From CAIWHR01 sp963786625 (lineage in GTDB: Bacteria > Pseudomonadota > Gammaproteobacteria > Burkholderiales > Casimicrobiaceae): 64,000 bases of DNA. Every line of letters starts with the position of its first letter. Positions within the stretch are counted from its first letter, which is position 1. The stretch covers positions 682,001 to 746,000 of the forward strand of contig CAWAZS010000004.1 in assembly GCA_963786625.1 (NCBI GenBank), written 5' to 3'. Positions 29,290 through 38,892 of this stretch are shown here, piece after piece. The notes beneath the pieces are model-generated. The model saw only the letters and a list, made by a program, of their open reading frames with translations. It was not told the DNA's origin and did no database searches. Position numbers and translations under genes: made by a program.

Positions 29290-29308
29290 CCGTGCGTCGG
29301 GCGTCGCG

Positions 29309-30662
29309 CTAACGCTCGACCTTGGTGATCTTCGCGCCGGCGGCCCCGCGCGCCAGCGCGAGCGCGACCTCGTCGCCGACGGCGAGCTGCGCGGCATCGT
29401 GGACGATGGCCCCGGCCGCGCGTCGTGACGATCGCATAGCCGCGCTCCTGCACCGCTCGCGGATTCAGCAGGGCGAGGCTCTGACCGAGCGCGGAGAGGC
29501 GCACACCCGAGCGTTCGAGGCGGATGCCGGCCGCGCGGCGCATCGCGTCGTGCAGCGATGTCAGGCGCGCGGATTGAGGCAACGGCTGGCGCAGCAGCCA
29601 GCCGAGTCGCCGGTCGAAGGCATCCACGCTGCCGGCGGCATGCGCCAGGCGGTTCCGGTAGGCGCGCGCAAGGCGTCCGGCGAGCGTCGCCGCGTCGCGC
29701 TGCTGCTGGGCGAGGCGTGCGGCCGGATGAACGAGCCTCCTTGCGAGGCCGTCGACGCGCTGGCTTCGGATTTCCAGCGCGCGCAGGCCCGCGCGCTGCC
29801 AGCGGCTCGCGATCCCGGCGACGCGGGCCAGCGCCGCGCGTCGATCGGGCGCGACCAGGGTCGCCGCGCCGGTGGGCGTCGGCGCGCGGGCATCGGCGAC
29901 GAAGTCGCAGATCGTGAAGTCCGTCTCGTGACCGACGCCGGAGACTACGGGAATCCGCGATTCGACGACGGCACGGGCGACGGCTTCCTCGTTGAATGCC
30001 CAAAGGTCCTCGATCGATCCGCCGCCGCGCGCGACGATAAGGACGTCGACTTCGGCGCGCGCGTTGGCCGTGTCGATCGCGCGCGCAATCTCGCCGGCGG
30101 CGCCTTCGCCCTGAACCGCCGTCGGGTAGAGAACCACGCGCAGCGCGGGCCAGCGGCGCGCGAGCGTCGTCAGGATGTCGCGCAGCGCGGCCGCGCGCGC
30201 CGACGTCACGATGCCGACGACGCGGGGGAAGGCGGGCAGCGGGCGCTTGCGCTCCTCGGCGAACCAGCCGGCGGCCGCGAGCTTCGCTTTCAGGCGCTCG
30301 AATTTCTCGTAGAGCGCGCCGATGCCGGCCAGGCGCACGGTCTCGACGTTGAGCTGGAACTCGCCGCGCGCTTCGTAGATCGACGCGGTGGCGCGGACCT
30401 CCACCGCGAGGCCGTCCTTCAGCGCGAATCCGGCGAATTGCGCCTTGTGCCGAAAGAACACGCAACGCACCTGGGCGCCGCTGTCCTTCAGGTTGAAATA
30501 GCAGTGCCCGGACGCTGCACGCGTGAAATTCGATATTTCGCCGGATACCCAGACCAGGCCCAGGTGCCGTTCGAGGATGAGCCGTGCGGAACTCACCAGC
30601 AGCGACACCGGGATGACCGCCGGGCGGCCGCCGGTCCCCATGGCGTTGCCGGCATCGGTCAT
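29309..30662 (-). CDS. xseA: Exodeoxyribonuclease VII large subunit (frameshift near C-terminus)
   Basis: Nuclease subunit that degrades single-stranded DNA. OB-fold at the N-terminus (VWVSGEISNFTRAASGHCYFNLKD), then the core with VVGIVTSARAAALRDI, ARGGGSIEDLWAFNEE and SGVGHETDFTICDFVADARAPTPTGAA, and a long helical region. After ERGYAIVTTRGR the written frame turns into Arg-rich nonsense and runs into aroC. Removing one base near 29412-29418 restores AIVHDAAQLAVGDEVALAL and the ending KITKVER with a TAG at 29309. Start: ATG 30662 is chosen; GTG 30704 and a later ATG are alternatives. The small subunit xseB is not in the window. Confidence 0.92.
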
Positions 30663-30960
30663 GGTTTCCCGGCTCGTGCCGGGTGGCGGGAGCGCCGGGC
30701 TCACGGCGCAATCGGCCCTGAGGGCATTGACACAGGAAGCGTTACGAACAATTTGTCCAGGTCAAGAAATTGCAGAGCCACCGCGCGCGGGATCGGATCG
30801 ACGCGCGCCAAGCCTGCCTGGATCACGCTCGGCGGCTCCTGCGGCGACATCTCAAGCCCATGAAAAAATGGCGAAAATTCGAGGCGCGAAATTGAGCATC
30901 GCAACATTTTTCGCGGCCTGCGCACTACTTAGCGCCCGAATGTACAAGATACGCACAATT

Positions 30961-30983
30961 TTATCCACAGGATTTGTGGACAA
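30961..30983. promoter_or_regulatory. Inverted pair of DnaA-box-like nonamers
   Basis: TTATCCACA (30961-30969) is a perfect DnaA-box consensus; five bases later TGTGGACAA (30975-30983) is the complement of TTGTCCACA. Bases on both sides are A/T-rich. dnaA and dnaN are not nearby, so this is not evidently the origin. Confidence 0.5.
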
Positions 30984-31096
30984 GCGCGCTCGCGCGGCGC
31001 GGGGCCCACCCCGGAAACCCTTATCCGGCGCGGGTTCGCGGGGTACCGACCCTGCGCACTGGGGAGTCGGCCAATGACGGGTATTCCACCGCCGGT

Positions 31097-31102
31097 TAGA
31101 AT
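31097..31102 (+). promoter_or_regulatory. -10 element (TAGAAT) for glnS
   Basis: TAGAAT lies 37 bp upstream of the glnS ATG, the same spacing as in front of htpX. Confidence 0.4.
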
Positions 31103-31138
31103 GGCGGAGCGATTTCGATTGTTCATGAACAAAAACCG

Positions 31139-32998
31139 ATGAGTGCTGCACCGCCGCGAGAAAAATCTCCGGGCGCCGATCGCCGCGGCGGTCCGTCGGC
31201 GCCGCCATCCACGGGCGGCGCGGGACCGGCATCGAATTTCCTGCGGGCCATCATCGCCGACGACAACCGCAGCGGCAAATACGGCGGACACGTGATCACC
31301 CGGTTTCCACCGGAGCCCAACGGCTATCTGCATTACGGTCATGCCAAGTCGATCATCCTGAACTTCGGGCTGGCCGCCGAGAACCGCGGGCGCTGCCACC
31401 TGCGCTTCGACGACACCAACCCCGTCAAGGAGGACGTCGAATACGAGGACTCGATCGCCGCCGACGTGCGCTGGCTCGGATTCGATTGGGGCGAGCACCG
31501 CTATCACGCATCCGATTACTACGACAAGCTGTACGCGTTCGCCGAGTGGTTCATCGAGCATGGGCTGGCCTACGTGGACAGCTCGACACCGGAGGAAATG
31601 CGCGCGTTGCGCGGCACGCTGACCGAGGCCGGGAGGGCGAGCCCGTACCGGGACCGCAGCGCGGCGGAAAGCCTGGATCTCTTCCGGCGGATGAAGGCCG
31701 GCGAGTTCCCGGACGGCGCGCACATCCTGCGGCTCAGGATCGACATGGCGAGTCCGAACATCAACATGCGCGATCCGGCGATCTACCGGATCCGCCACGC
31801 ATCGCACCATCGCACCGGCGACACGTGGTGCATCTACCCGCTCTACGACTACACGCACTGCATCTCCGACGCGCTGGAAGGCATCACCCATTCGATCTGC
31901 ACGCTCGAGTTCCAGGACCATCGGCCGCTGTACGACTGGGTGCTCGCCCGGCTCGCCGAAGGCGGGCAGCTGCCGGTTCCGCTGCCGCAACAGTACGAGT
32001 TCGCGCGGCTCAACCTCACCCACGTCGTGCTGTCGAAGCGGAAGCTGATCCAGCTCGTGGCGCAGCACCACGTCGACGGCTGGGACGACCCGCGGATGCC
32101 GACGCTCGTCGGCGCGAGGCGCCGCGGTTTCACGCCCGAGGGTTTCCGCCTCTTCGCCGAGCGCATCGGCGTGTCCAAGGCGGATTCGTGGATCGATCTG
32201 GGCGTCCTCGAGGATTGCATGCGCGACGACCTGAACGAGCGGGCGCCGCGGCGCACCGCGGTGCTCGATCCGGTCAGGCTGGTGATCGACAACTACCCGG
32301 AGGGCCGTCACGACGAATGCTTCGCGCCGAATCACCCGCAGCGGCCCGAGCTGGGCAAGCGCGTGCTGCCGTTCTCGCGCGAGCTGTGGATCGAGCGCGA
32401 CGACTACCAGGAAGACGCTCCGAAGGGCTATTTCCGTCTCGCGCCGGGCGCCGAGGTGCGGCTGCGTTATGGCTACATCGTCAGGTGCGTCGGCGCCGAC
32501 AAGGACGCCGACGGCAACGTCACCGCGGTCCACTGCACGTACGACCCCGCGACGCGCAGCGGGACGCCGGGTGCCGACGCGCGCAAGGTCAAGGGCAACA
32601 TCCACTGGCTCTCGGCGGCCCACGCGGTCCCCGCGGAGGTGCGCCTTTACGACCGGCTCTTCGCCGTGCCGTTTCCGGGTGCGCGCAACCCGTGGGGCAC
32701 CCGCGCCGACGGCGCCGAACCCGAGGTGGCGGCGACCCATGCGCCGGTCGTCGCCGGCGAAGTCGACGACGAGGAGGCGGCCGAGCCCGTCGAGCGCAAC
32801 TGGCTCGACGACCTCAATCCCGCCTCGAAGCGCGTGATCCGCGCGTTCGTCGAGCCCGGGTTGGCCCAGGCCGCAGCCGACGAGCGGTTCCAGTTCGAGC
32901 GGCATGGCTACTTCGTCGCCGATATCCGCGACCACGCGCCGGGAAGGCCGGTGTTCAACCGCACGGTGACGCTCAAGGACTCCTGGGCGCAGCGCTAA
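31139..32998 (+). CDS. glnS: Glutamine-tRNA ligase
   Basis: Charges tRNA-Gln. 619 residues, longer than E. coli GlnS (554). The HIGH motif is in RFPPEPNGYLHYGHAKSI and the KMSKS equivalent is VVLSKRKL. LRFDDTNPVKEDVEY and GFTPEGFRLFAERIG are also clear. The extra length is a Pro/Gly-rich N-terminal extension of about 30 residues and an acidic insert in the C-terminal anticodon-binding barrels (VAGEVDDEEAAEPVERNW, around residue 540-556). The start ATG follows an A-rich leader without a strong ribosome binding site. Confidence 0.97.
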   Translation: MSAAPPREKSPGADRRGGPSAPPSTGGAGPASNFLRAIIADDNRSGKYGGHVITRFPPEPNGYLHYGHAKSIILNFGLAAENRGRCHLRFDDTNPVKEDVEYEDSIAADVRWLGFDWGEHRYHASDYYDKLYAFAEWFIEHGLAYVDSSTPEEMRALRGTLTEAGRASPYRDRSAAESLDLFRRMKAGEFPDGAHILRLRIDMASPNINMRDPAIYRIRHASHHRTGDTWCIYPLYDYTHCISDALEGITHSICTLEFQDHRPLYDWVLARLAEGGQLPVPLPQQYEFARLNLTHVVLSKRKLIQLVAQHHVDGWDDPRMPTLVGARRRGFTPEGFRLFAERIGVSKADSWIDLGVLEDCMRDDLNERAPRRTAVLDPVRLVIDNYPEGRHDECFAPNHPQRPELGKRVLPFSRELWIERDDYQEDAPKGYFRLAPGAEVRLRYGYIVRCVGADKDADGNVTAVHCTYDPATRSGTPGADARKVKGNIHWLSAAHAVPAEVRLYDRLFAVPFPGARNPWGTRADGAEPEVAATHAPVVAGEVDDEEAAEPVERNWLDDLNPASKRVIRAFVEPGLAQAAADERFQFERHGYFVADIRDHAPGRPVFNRTVTLKDSWAQR

Positions 32999-33075
32999 CA
33001 GGCCCTGGGCACCCCGGCGGCCCCCTTGTGCCGGCAACGCGGCGCCCCTATCTGGTGGCCATGTCGCGGGCACGC

Positions 33076-33081
33076 TAGAAT
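33076..33081 (+). promoter_or_regulatory. -10 element (TAGAAT) for htpX
   Basis: CGCTAGAATCG, with TAGAAT 33 bp upstream of the htpX ATG. Confidence 0.4.
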
Positions 33082-33113
33082 CGCGTCCCCGCTCGTACCT
33101 CGGAGGTCGATTC

Positions 33114-33998
33114 ATGAAACGCATCGTTCTCTTTCTCGCCACGAATCTCGCCGTCGTCCTCGTCCTGTCGGTGGTGCTCAAGCTGCTCGGCCTCGACCGG
33201 GCGATGTACGCGGAGACGGGAATTTCGTACGGAGGGCTCCTCGCGTACGCGGCGGTGGTCGGCTTCACCGGTTCGATCATCTCGCTGCTGATGTCGAAGC
33301 AGGCGGCGAAGTGGTCGACGGGCGCGCACGTGATCGAGCAGCCGGCGAACGAGCCGGAGGCGTGGCTCGTCGAGACGGTGCGCAAGCTCGCCACCAAGGC
33401 GGGGATCGGGATGCCCGAGGTCGCGATCTACGAGGGGGCGCCGAACGCATTCGCCACGGGCGCGTTCAAGAACTCGGCGCTGGTCGCGGTCTCCACCGGA
33501 CTGCTGCAATCGATGAGCAAGGAGGAGGTCGAGGCGGTGCTCGGCCACGAGATCGCCCACGTCGCCAACGGCGACATGGTGACGCTGACGCTGATCCAGG
33601 GCGTCGTCAACACCTTCGTGGTCTTCTTCGCGCGGATCATCGGCACCGTCGTCGACAAGGCCGTATTTCGCACCGAGCGCGGCACCGGCCCCGGCTATTT
33701 CATCACCGTCATCGTCGCGCAGATCGTGCTCGGCATCCTGGCCTCGATGATCGTCGCGTGGTTCTCGCGGCTGCGCGAATTCCGCGCCGACGCCGGCTCG
33801 GCGCAGTACCTCGGCAGCCCGTCGCCGATGGTGAATGCGCTGCGGCGCCTCGGCGGACTGGAGGCCGGTCAGCTCCCGCAGTCGATGAGCGGCTTCGGCA
33901 TCACCGACAAGGGCGGCGTGATGGCGCTGTTCTCGACGCACCCGCCGATCGAGGAGCGCATCGCCGCGCTGACCAGCGCGCGCGGCCGCGCCGCGTAG
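33114..33998 (+). CDS. htpX: Protease HtpX
   Basis: Zinc membrane protease for quality control of inner-membrane proteins. 294 residues: two N-terminal helices, zinc site GHEIAHVANGD (residues about 143-153) with the third ligand in REFRADAGSAQYL, and two further helices between. The C-terminus carries STHPPIEERIAAL. The ATG has GGAGG (33102-33106) upstream. Monocistronic. Confidence 0.96.
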   Translation: MKRIVLFLATNLAVVLVLSVVLKLLGLDRAMYAETGISYGGLLAYAAVVGFTGSIISLLMSKQAAKWSTGAHVIEQPANEPEAWLVETVRKLATKAGIGMPEVAIYEGAPNAFATGAFKNSALVAVSTGLLQSMSKEEVEAVLGHEIAHVANGDMVTLTLIQGVVNTFVVFFARIIGTVVDKAVFRTERGTGPGYFITVIVAQIVLGILASMIVAWFSRLREFRADAGSAQYLGSPSPMVNALRRLGGLEAGQLPQSMSGFGITDKGGVMALFSTHPPIEERIAALTSARGRAA

Positions 33999-34010
33999 GC
34001 GCGCGGCCCG

Positions 34011-34049
34011 AAAAAATCACGGCCGGCGGGGCAACCCCGGCCGGCCGTG
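34011..34049 (-). terminator. Rho-independent terminator of the SWIB/H1-like gene
   Basis: Arms CACGGCCGGCGGGG and CCCCGGCCGGCCGTG (34018-34049) with a 3-base loop. Read on the minus strand the hairpin is followed by ATTTTTT (34011-34017). It probably also limits transcription from the convergent htpX. Confidence 0.75.
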
Positions 34050-34083
34050 GCATCGTCCCCGCGAATAGCGGGACTGGAGTCGC

Positions 34084-34497
34084 CTATTTCAGATGGTTCG
34101 AGACCAGCTTGGTCATCTCGAACATCGACACCTTGCCCTTGCCGCCGAACACGGCGCGGAGCTTCTCGTCGGCATTGATGTTTCGCCGGTTCATCGCGTC
34201 CTGCAGCTTGTTCTTCTTGATGTACTCCCAGATCTTCTTCGTCACTTCGGTGCGCGGCATCGGCGTCGAGCCGATGACGTTGGCGAGGACGGACGAGGGC
34301 GTCATCGGCTTCATGAACGCGGCGTTCGGCTTGCGCTTGGCGGCCGGCTTCTTCGCTGCGGCCTTCTTGGCGGCGGGTTTCTTCGCCGGGGCTTTCTTGG
34401 CGGGTGCTTTCTTGGCGGCCGGCTTTTTCGCGGCAGGCTTCTTGGCGGCCGGCTTTTTCGCGGCGGGCTTCTTTGCAGCTTTCTTGGCAGTAGCCAT
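34084..34497 (-). CDS. SWIB-domain protein with histone H1-like lysine-rich N-terminus
   Basis: 137 residues. Residues 1-58 are repeats of PAAKK/KKAPA (Lys/Ala/Pro), like the C-terminal tail of histone H1 and bacterial H1-like proteins. Residues about 60-137 form a SWIB/MDM2 domain (MPRTEVTKKIWEYIKKNKLQD, NINADEKLRAVFGGKGKVSMFEM). Likely a nucleoid-associated DNA-binding protein. Start ATG 34497 with AGGAAGGAG upstream. A terminator follows. Confidence 0.92.
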   Translation of the reverse strand: MATAKKAAKKPAAKKPAAKKPAAKKPAAKKAPAKKAPAKKPAAKKAAAKKPAAKRKPNAAFMKPMTPSSVLANVIGSTPMPRTEVTKKIWEYIKKNKLQDAMNRRNINADEKLRAVFGGKGKVSMFEMTKLVSNHLK

Positions 34498-34873
34498 AGT
34501 TCTCCTTCCTGTGAGTAGACGCGGGACACAACGCCGAACACTCTGAAGCAGACCCTCCTGTCAGGGGCAACGCTGCTCCATCGGCGGCAACTATAGCGCA
34601 ATTCCACAGGAAGGGAATCCCTCGCAGGCGGTTTTTTCGAGGGGGCGCGCGCCGCCGTTGCACCGAAGGAATCGCGTCGCGCGAATGTCGGGCGCGCCCG
34701 ACACGCGCCGGAAAGGCCCCGATGCGGCGCCGCGTCGCACGCGTCGGTTCACGGATCCGGAGAGGCGCCCCGCCGAACATGCGCGCTCGCCCGTTGTCCG
34801 ACCCGATTGCCGGAGCGCTTGAGTCCTCCCGGATGCAATGCCAAACTGCGGAATGCCCGACGCCGCGACGACC
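34498..34873. other. Divergent intergenic region
   Basis: 376 bp between the SWIB/H1-like gene and the amidohydrolase. A TATAGT on the minus strand (34590-34595) is the likely -10 of the SWIB gene, giving a leader of about 85 nt. Nothing else is recognised. Confidence 0.5.
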
Positions 34874-35752
34874 ATGACCGATGCCGCCCGAATCCCGACC
34901 TGCGCATCGAGACTGGCGCTTGCGCTCGTGGCCGTGGTCCTGCTGCTCGCCGGTCGCCCGCTGGCGGCGCAGCCGATGCCGATCTTCGATGCGCATCTGC
35001 ATTACAACGACGAGGCGACCGCCGTCTATCCTGTCCCGGAGGTCCTCCGGCTGTTCCGGGAGAGCGGCGTCGTCGCCATCCTCGCGACGAGCCGCCCGAA
35101 CGACGGGTCACGCTCGCTCGTGGCGGCGGCCGCGGCCGCGCCGCGCACCGGGCCGCGCGTGGTGCCGTTCGTCCGGCCCTACCGCAATCACGCGGACCGA
35201 CAGACGTGGTTCAACGATCCCGAGATCTATGCGCTGATCGAGTCCGAATTGCGGCGGGACGTCGGTTACCGCGGCATCGGAGAGTTTCACGTCTTCGGTC
35301 GCGACGCCGACACGCCCTGGGTCAAGCGGATCGTCGCGCTGGCCGTCGAGCGGGGCCTGTGGCTGCACGCGCACTGCGACGATGCGGCGCTCGAGATCCT
35401 CTTCGCGCACGACCCCGGAGTGAAGATCATCTGGGCGCACACAGGCTTCTCGACGCCGCCGGCCACGATTGCCCGGTATCTGGCGCGTTACCCGAACCTG
35501 GTGGGCGAGCTTTCCTACCGTTACGACGTCACCGAGGACGGCAAGCTGGCCCCGGCCTGGCGCGAGCTGTTCGTCGCGTATCCCGACCGGTTTGTCGTCG
35601 GCTCGGACACATGGGTGAACGAGCGGTGGGCACGTTACCGTGAAATCATCGCCCATTACCGCGGCTGGCTCGTCCAGCTGCCGCCCGACGTGGCGTCGCG
35701 CATCGCGTACGGCAACGGCGAGCGGCTGTTCGGAACGGGAGGAAATCCGTGA
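34874..35752 (+). CDS. Exported amidohydrolase-family (TIM-barrel) protein
   Basis: 292 residues from ATG 34874; an upstream ATG at 34838 would add 12. A signal peptide (LALALVAVVLLLAGRPLAAQP) is followed by the metal motif FDAHLHYND, then AHCDD and a C-terminal VGSDTWVNERW that supplies the last metal-binding Asp. This pattern fits metal-dependent hydrolases of the amidohydrolase-2 type. Substrate unknown; a periplasmic location is predicted from the signal. The solute-binding protein gene follows by 86 bp. Confidence 0.8.
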   Translation: MTDAARIPTCASRLALALVAVVLLLAGRPLAAQPMPIFDAHLHYNDEATAVYPVPEVLRLFRESGVVAILATSRPNDGSRSLVAAAAAAPRTGPRVVPFVRPYRNHADRQTWFNDPEIYALIESELRRDVGYRGIGEFHVFGRDADTPWVKRIVALAVERGLWLHAHCDDAALEILFAHDPGVKIIWAHTGFSTPPATIARYLARYPNLVGELSYRYDVTEDGKLAPAWRELFVAYPDRFVVGSDTWVNERWARYREIIAHYRGWLVQLPPDVASRIAYGNGERLFGTGGNP

Positions 35753-35838
35753 CCGCGGGCGCGTGCCGGGGCAATGCCGCAGGCCGGGGATCCGCCCGGA
35801 CCGACGAGTTTCCACGCCAACCGCTGCTCGGGACTTCG

Positions 35839-36594
35839 ATGACGACGAAATTTCGACCCACCGCTATCCTGGCCCTGCTCGTCGCGACCGGGCTGATCGC
35901 GTCGCCGGCGGGCGCGCTGACCTTCCTCACCGAGGAAAACCCGCCGTTCAACTACACCGAAAAGGGGAAGCTCGTAGGGTCCTCGACCGAGATCGTCCAG
36001 GAAATGGCGGCGCGCGCCGGCTTGCCGGTGAAGACCGAAGTGCAGCCGTGGGACAAGGCATACGTTCGCGCCCAGGGCGAACGGGAGACCTGCCTCTACT
36101 CGACGGCCCGATTCGAGAACCGGGAGCGGCTGTTCTCCTGGGTCGGGCCGATCGGCACCGGCCTGTGGGGGGTCTACGGCCGGGGCGAATTCGCGGTGCC
36201 GATCCGGGAGGTGAAAGACCTCGCGCCCTACCGGATCGGCACGCTGGCGCGCGACCCGAAGAACGATTTCCTGCGCGACAACGGCGTGACGGACCTGCGC
36301 CCGGTGCGCGAGGAGATGCAGAATCCGCAGCGGCTCATGCTGCCGCGCGGGCACCCGGACTACATCGATCTCTGGATCACCGACCTGTACGCCGGACGCG
36401 AGATCGCGCGGGCGGCGAAGGTGACCGACATCAAGCTCGTGTTCGTCGCCGCCGAGCAGCCGCTGTTCCTTGCGTGCAATCCGCAGCTCGACCGCAGGAC
36501 CGTCAAGGCGCTCGCCGACGCGCTGGAGAGCATGAAGGCGGACGGCGCGCTCCGGCGGATCAGCGCCGACTACGAGAAGCGGTTCCCGCGATAA
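35839..36594 (+). CDS. Periplasmic solute-binding protein (SBP_bac_3 type)
   Basis: 251 residues from ATG 35839; earlier starts would place 30 unrelated residues before the signal. Signal peptide ILALLVATGLIASPAGA, then FLTEENPPFNYTEKGKLVG, the typical opening of amino-acid-binding ABC receptors. It also has LESMKADGALRRISADYEKRF at the end. No ABC permease or ATPase genes are nearby, so it may serve a distant transporter or act as a sensor. Two bases separate it from the TraB/GumN gene, suggesting cotranscription. Confidence 0.85.
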   Translation: MTTKFRPTAILALLVATGLIASPAGALTFLTEENPPFNYTEKGKLVGSSTEIVQEMAARAGLPVKTEVQPWDKAYVRAQGERETCLYSTARFENRERLFSWVGPIGTGLWGVYGRGEFAVPIREVKDLAPYRIGTLARDPKNDFLRDNGVTDLRPVREEMQNPQRLMLPRGHPDYIDLWITDLYAGREIARAAKVTDIKLVFVAAEQPLFLACNPQLDRRTVKALADALESMKADGALRRISADYEKRFPR

Positions 36595-36595
36595 C

Positions 36596-37501
36596 GTGCG
36601 CCGCTGGCGCTGCGCTGTCGGCGCGACGTGGGTGCTGGCGGTCGCCCTGGTTGCCGCCGTGCCGGTGGCCGCGGCGGACGAGCGGCGCGAGCCGTTCGCC
36701 CGGGGTCTGCTGTTCCGGCTCGACAAACCGGGAGTTCCATCGTCGTTCGTCTTCGGGACGATGCACTCCGGCGACCCGCGGGTTGCCGCGCTTCCCGCGG
36801 TGGTACTCGAGGCCTTCTCTGCGGCGCGGACCTTTGCCCTCGAGAGTCATCTCGTGGGCGGCGAGATCGACCGGTTCTACGCCGCCGCGCAATTCGACGA
36901 CGGCCGGCAGCTCACCGACTACTTCGATCCGGCGGGCGTCGCGGCGATACGCGCTGCGCTCGGCGCCGGCGCGCCGCCCGCGGACGTCCTGGCGCGGCTG
37001 AAGCCCTGGGCGGTGCTGCTGAAGCTGGCCGAGCAGCCGATCGCGGGCGGCGCGTTGACGCTGGACGAGAAGCTGCTCGACGAGGCGAGACGCCGCCGGC
37101 TGGCCATTGTCGGGCTCGAGCTTCCGGACGAGCAAGTCGCGGCGTTCGACGCGATTCCGATCGCCACCCAGGTCGCGCTGGTGCGCTTCGCGCTCGCCCA
37201 CCGCGATGCGCTGCTCCGCGATCACGATGCGGCGCTCGTGGCATGGCTGGACCGCGATCTCGCGGGACTGGCCGCCCTGAGCCTGGCGCCGGGGCGTCGG
37301 CATCCGGAGATCGCCCCGCACTACGCGGAGCTCACGCGCCACCTGATCGCGAACCGCTCGGTGCAGATGGCGCACCGGCTGTTCCTGCCGCTGCGTGCCG
37401 GACGCGTGTTCGTCGCGGTCGGGGCGCTGCACCTGCACGGCGAGCGAGGGCTGCTTGCACTGCTGCGTGACCAGGGTTACCGGGTGCGCACCGTGTACTG
37501 A
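36596..37501 (+). CDS. TraB/GumN family protein
   Basis: 301 residues starting at GTG 36596, one base after the previous stop. Signal peptide (about 1-27), then SSFVFGTMHSGDPR (the GxxH motif) and near the end the second motif VGALHLHGERGLLALLRDQGY. TraB/GumN proteins are thought to be metal-dependent hydrolases or peptidases (Tiki-like); the role here is unknown. The gene belongs with the two preceding exported proteins. Confidence 0.88.
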   Translation: MRRWRCAVGATWVLAVALVAAVPVAAADERREPFARGLLFRLDKPGVPSSFVFGTMHSGDPRVAALPAVVLEAFSAARTFALESHLVGGEIDRFYAAAQFDDGRQLTDYFDPAGVAAIRAALGAGAPPADVLARLKPWAVLLKLAEQPIAGGALTLDEKLLDEARRRRLAIVGLELPDEQVAAFDAIPIATQVALVRFALAHRDALLRDHDAALVAWLDRDLAGLAALSLAPGRRHPEIAPHYAELTRHLIANRSVQMAHRLFLPLRAGRVFVAVGALHLHGERGLLALLRDQGYRVRTVY

Positions 37502-37710
37502 CTGACGCGCAGCGGCCTGCCGCCGCGGCCGCACAAGGTAGAATCCGGCGCATGCCGTCCGCCGCGGAAATGTCGTCGGGGCGTCGAGACTGCGTCCTCG
37601 TGAACCTCGCCGATCCGAGCAATCGATGCCGAGCGCGCGAAGGCCGGCGAGAAGGGCGTCGCGCCGAGGCGCCCGGGCGCAACGACCTGCGGGCCGCCCG
37701 GGGTCGCGCC

Positions 37711-38892
37711 GTGACCGGCGGCGCGGGCCGCGATCCGCGCACGCTCACCGTCCTGATCCTGCTCGGGATCGCCAACCATTCGGTGCTCGCCGGCAGCCGG
37801 GTCGTCGTGACCCTCGACGCGCTGTCGAGGGGCGCGTCGCCGTTCACCGTCGGCGTGCTGATGGCGCTCTATGCGCTGCTGCCGATGCTGCTTGCCGTGG
37901 CCGCGGGGCGATTTTCGGATCGTGTCGGCACCCGCCGGCCCATGCTGATCGGCTCGGCATTGACCGCCCTCGGCGCGACGCTGCCGCTCGCGTTCCCCGG
38001 TCTGCCGATGCTTTTCGGAAGCGCGACGCTGCTCGGAGTCGGGTTCATGGTCTTCCAGGTCGCGGCGCAGAACGCGACAGGCGAGCTCGGGGGTCCGGCC
38101 GCGCGCGCGCGCAACTTCTCGCTCCTCGCCCTCGGCTACTCGGTGTCCGGCTTCCTCGGCCCGCTGGCCGCCGGGTTCGCGATCGACCACATCGGCTTTC
38201 GCGCGGCGTTCGGCGCGTTCGCGCTGATTCCGCTGATTCCCGTCGCCGTCCTCGCGCGCGGCGGGCTTCCGTTTCCGGGCGGTCATCCGCGCAGCGGCGC
38301 CGCTCACCGCGGAGGCGTGCTCGCCCTGTTCCGGCACCGGACGCTGCGCCGCGTGTTCGCGATCAACGCGCTGTTGTCGATCGGCTGGGACCTGCACACG
38401 ATCTTCGTTCCGATCTACGGCGCGAAGATCGGGTTGTCCGCATCCGAGATCGGCATCGTGCTCTCGTCGTTCGCGGCGGCGACGTTCGCGATCCGCTTCT
38501 CGATGCCGGCGATCTCGCGCCGGCTGAGCGAGCAACAGGTGCTCACGGCGGCGCTGCTGGTCGCGGGCGCCGTCTACCTCGTGTTTCCGTTCTCGACCAG
38601 CGTGCCGGGGCTCCTGCTCCTCTCGTTCGTCCTCGGGCTGGGGCTGGGCAGCGGCCAGCCGATGGTGATGTCGCTGCTGCACACGCACGCGCCGCCCGGG
38701 CGCATGGGCGAGGCGGCGGGCGTGCGAATGACGGTCGTGCAGGCGATGGCGGTCGGCGTGCCGCTCGTCTTCGGCGCGCTCGGCGCATCGATCGGCATCG
38801 CGCCCGTGTTCTGGTCGGTCGGTGCGTGCGTGCGGGTGACTCGGGGCCGGGCGTCCTGTGCGCAGCGGGCGCGCGCCAGCCCTGCGGGCTAA
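37711..38892 (+). CDS. MFS transporter
   Basis: About 393 residues with 12 hydrophobic segments and the MFS loop motif GRFSDRVGTRRPML between helices 2 and 3. The frame opens at an ATG at 37552, but a probable -10 (TAGAAT, 37539-37544) would put the transcript start on that ATG. Its first 53 residues are also Arg-rich and unlike a carrier, so I prefer GTG 37711 (MTGGAGRDPRTLTVLILLG). The last residues after FWSVGACV are hydrophilic and may be altered by an indel. Substrate unknown. It converges on msrA. Confidence 0.8.
   Translation: MTGGAGRDPRTLTVLILLGIANHSVLAGSRVVVTLDALSRGASPFTVGVLMALYALLPMLLAVAAGRFSDRVGTRRPMLIGSALTALGATLPLAFPGLPMLFGSATLLGVGFMVFQVAAQNATGELGGPAARARNFSLLALGYSVSGFLGPLAAGFAIDHIGFRAAFGAFALIPLIPVAVLARGGLPFPGGHPRSGAAHRGGVLALFRHRTLRRVFAINALLSIGWDLHTIFVPIYGAKIGLSASEIGIVLSSFAAATFAIRFSMPAISRRLSEQQVLTAALLVAGAVYLVFPFSTSVPGLLLLSFVLGLGLGSGQPMVMSLLHTHAPPGRMGEAAGVRMTVVQAMAVGVPLVFGALGASIGIAPVFWSVGACVRVTRGRASCAQRARASPAG

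Larger units (their letters stand above)
30705..31138. other. Intergenic region xseA to glnS with DnaA-box pair
   Basis: About 430 bp, AT-richer in the middle. It holds an inverted pair of DnaA-box-like nonamers (annotated separately) and the glnS -10 at 31097. A 74-codon minus-strand frame (30701-30925) abuts the GTG of xseA but has no recognisable features; I do not call it. Confidence 0.5.

Noticed and set aside
30701..30925. 74-codon minus-strand frame ending at the xseA GTG
   Set aside because: The GTGA overlap is suggestive, but there is no ribosome binding site or family similarity, and the likely xseA start is downstream.
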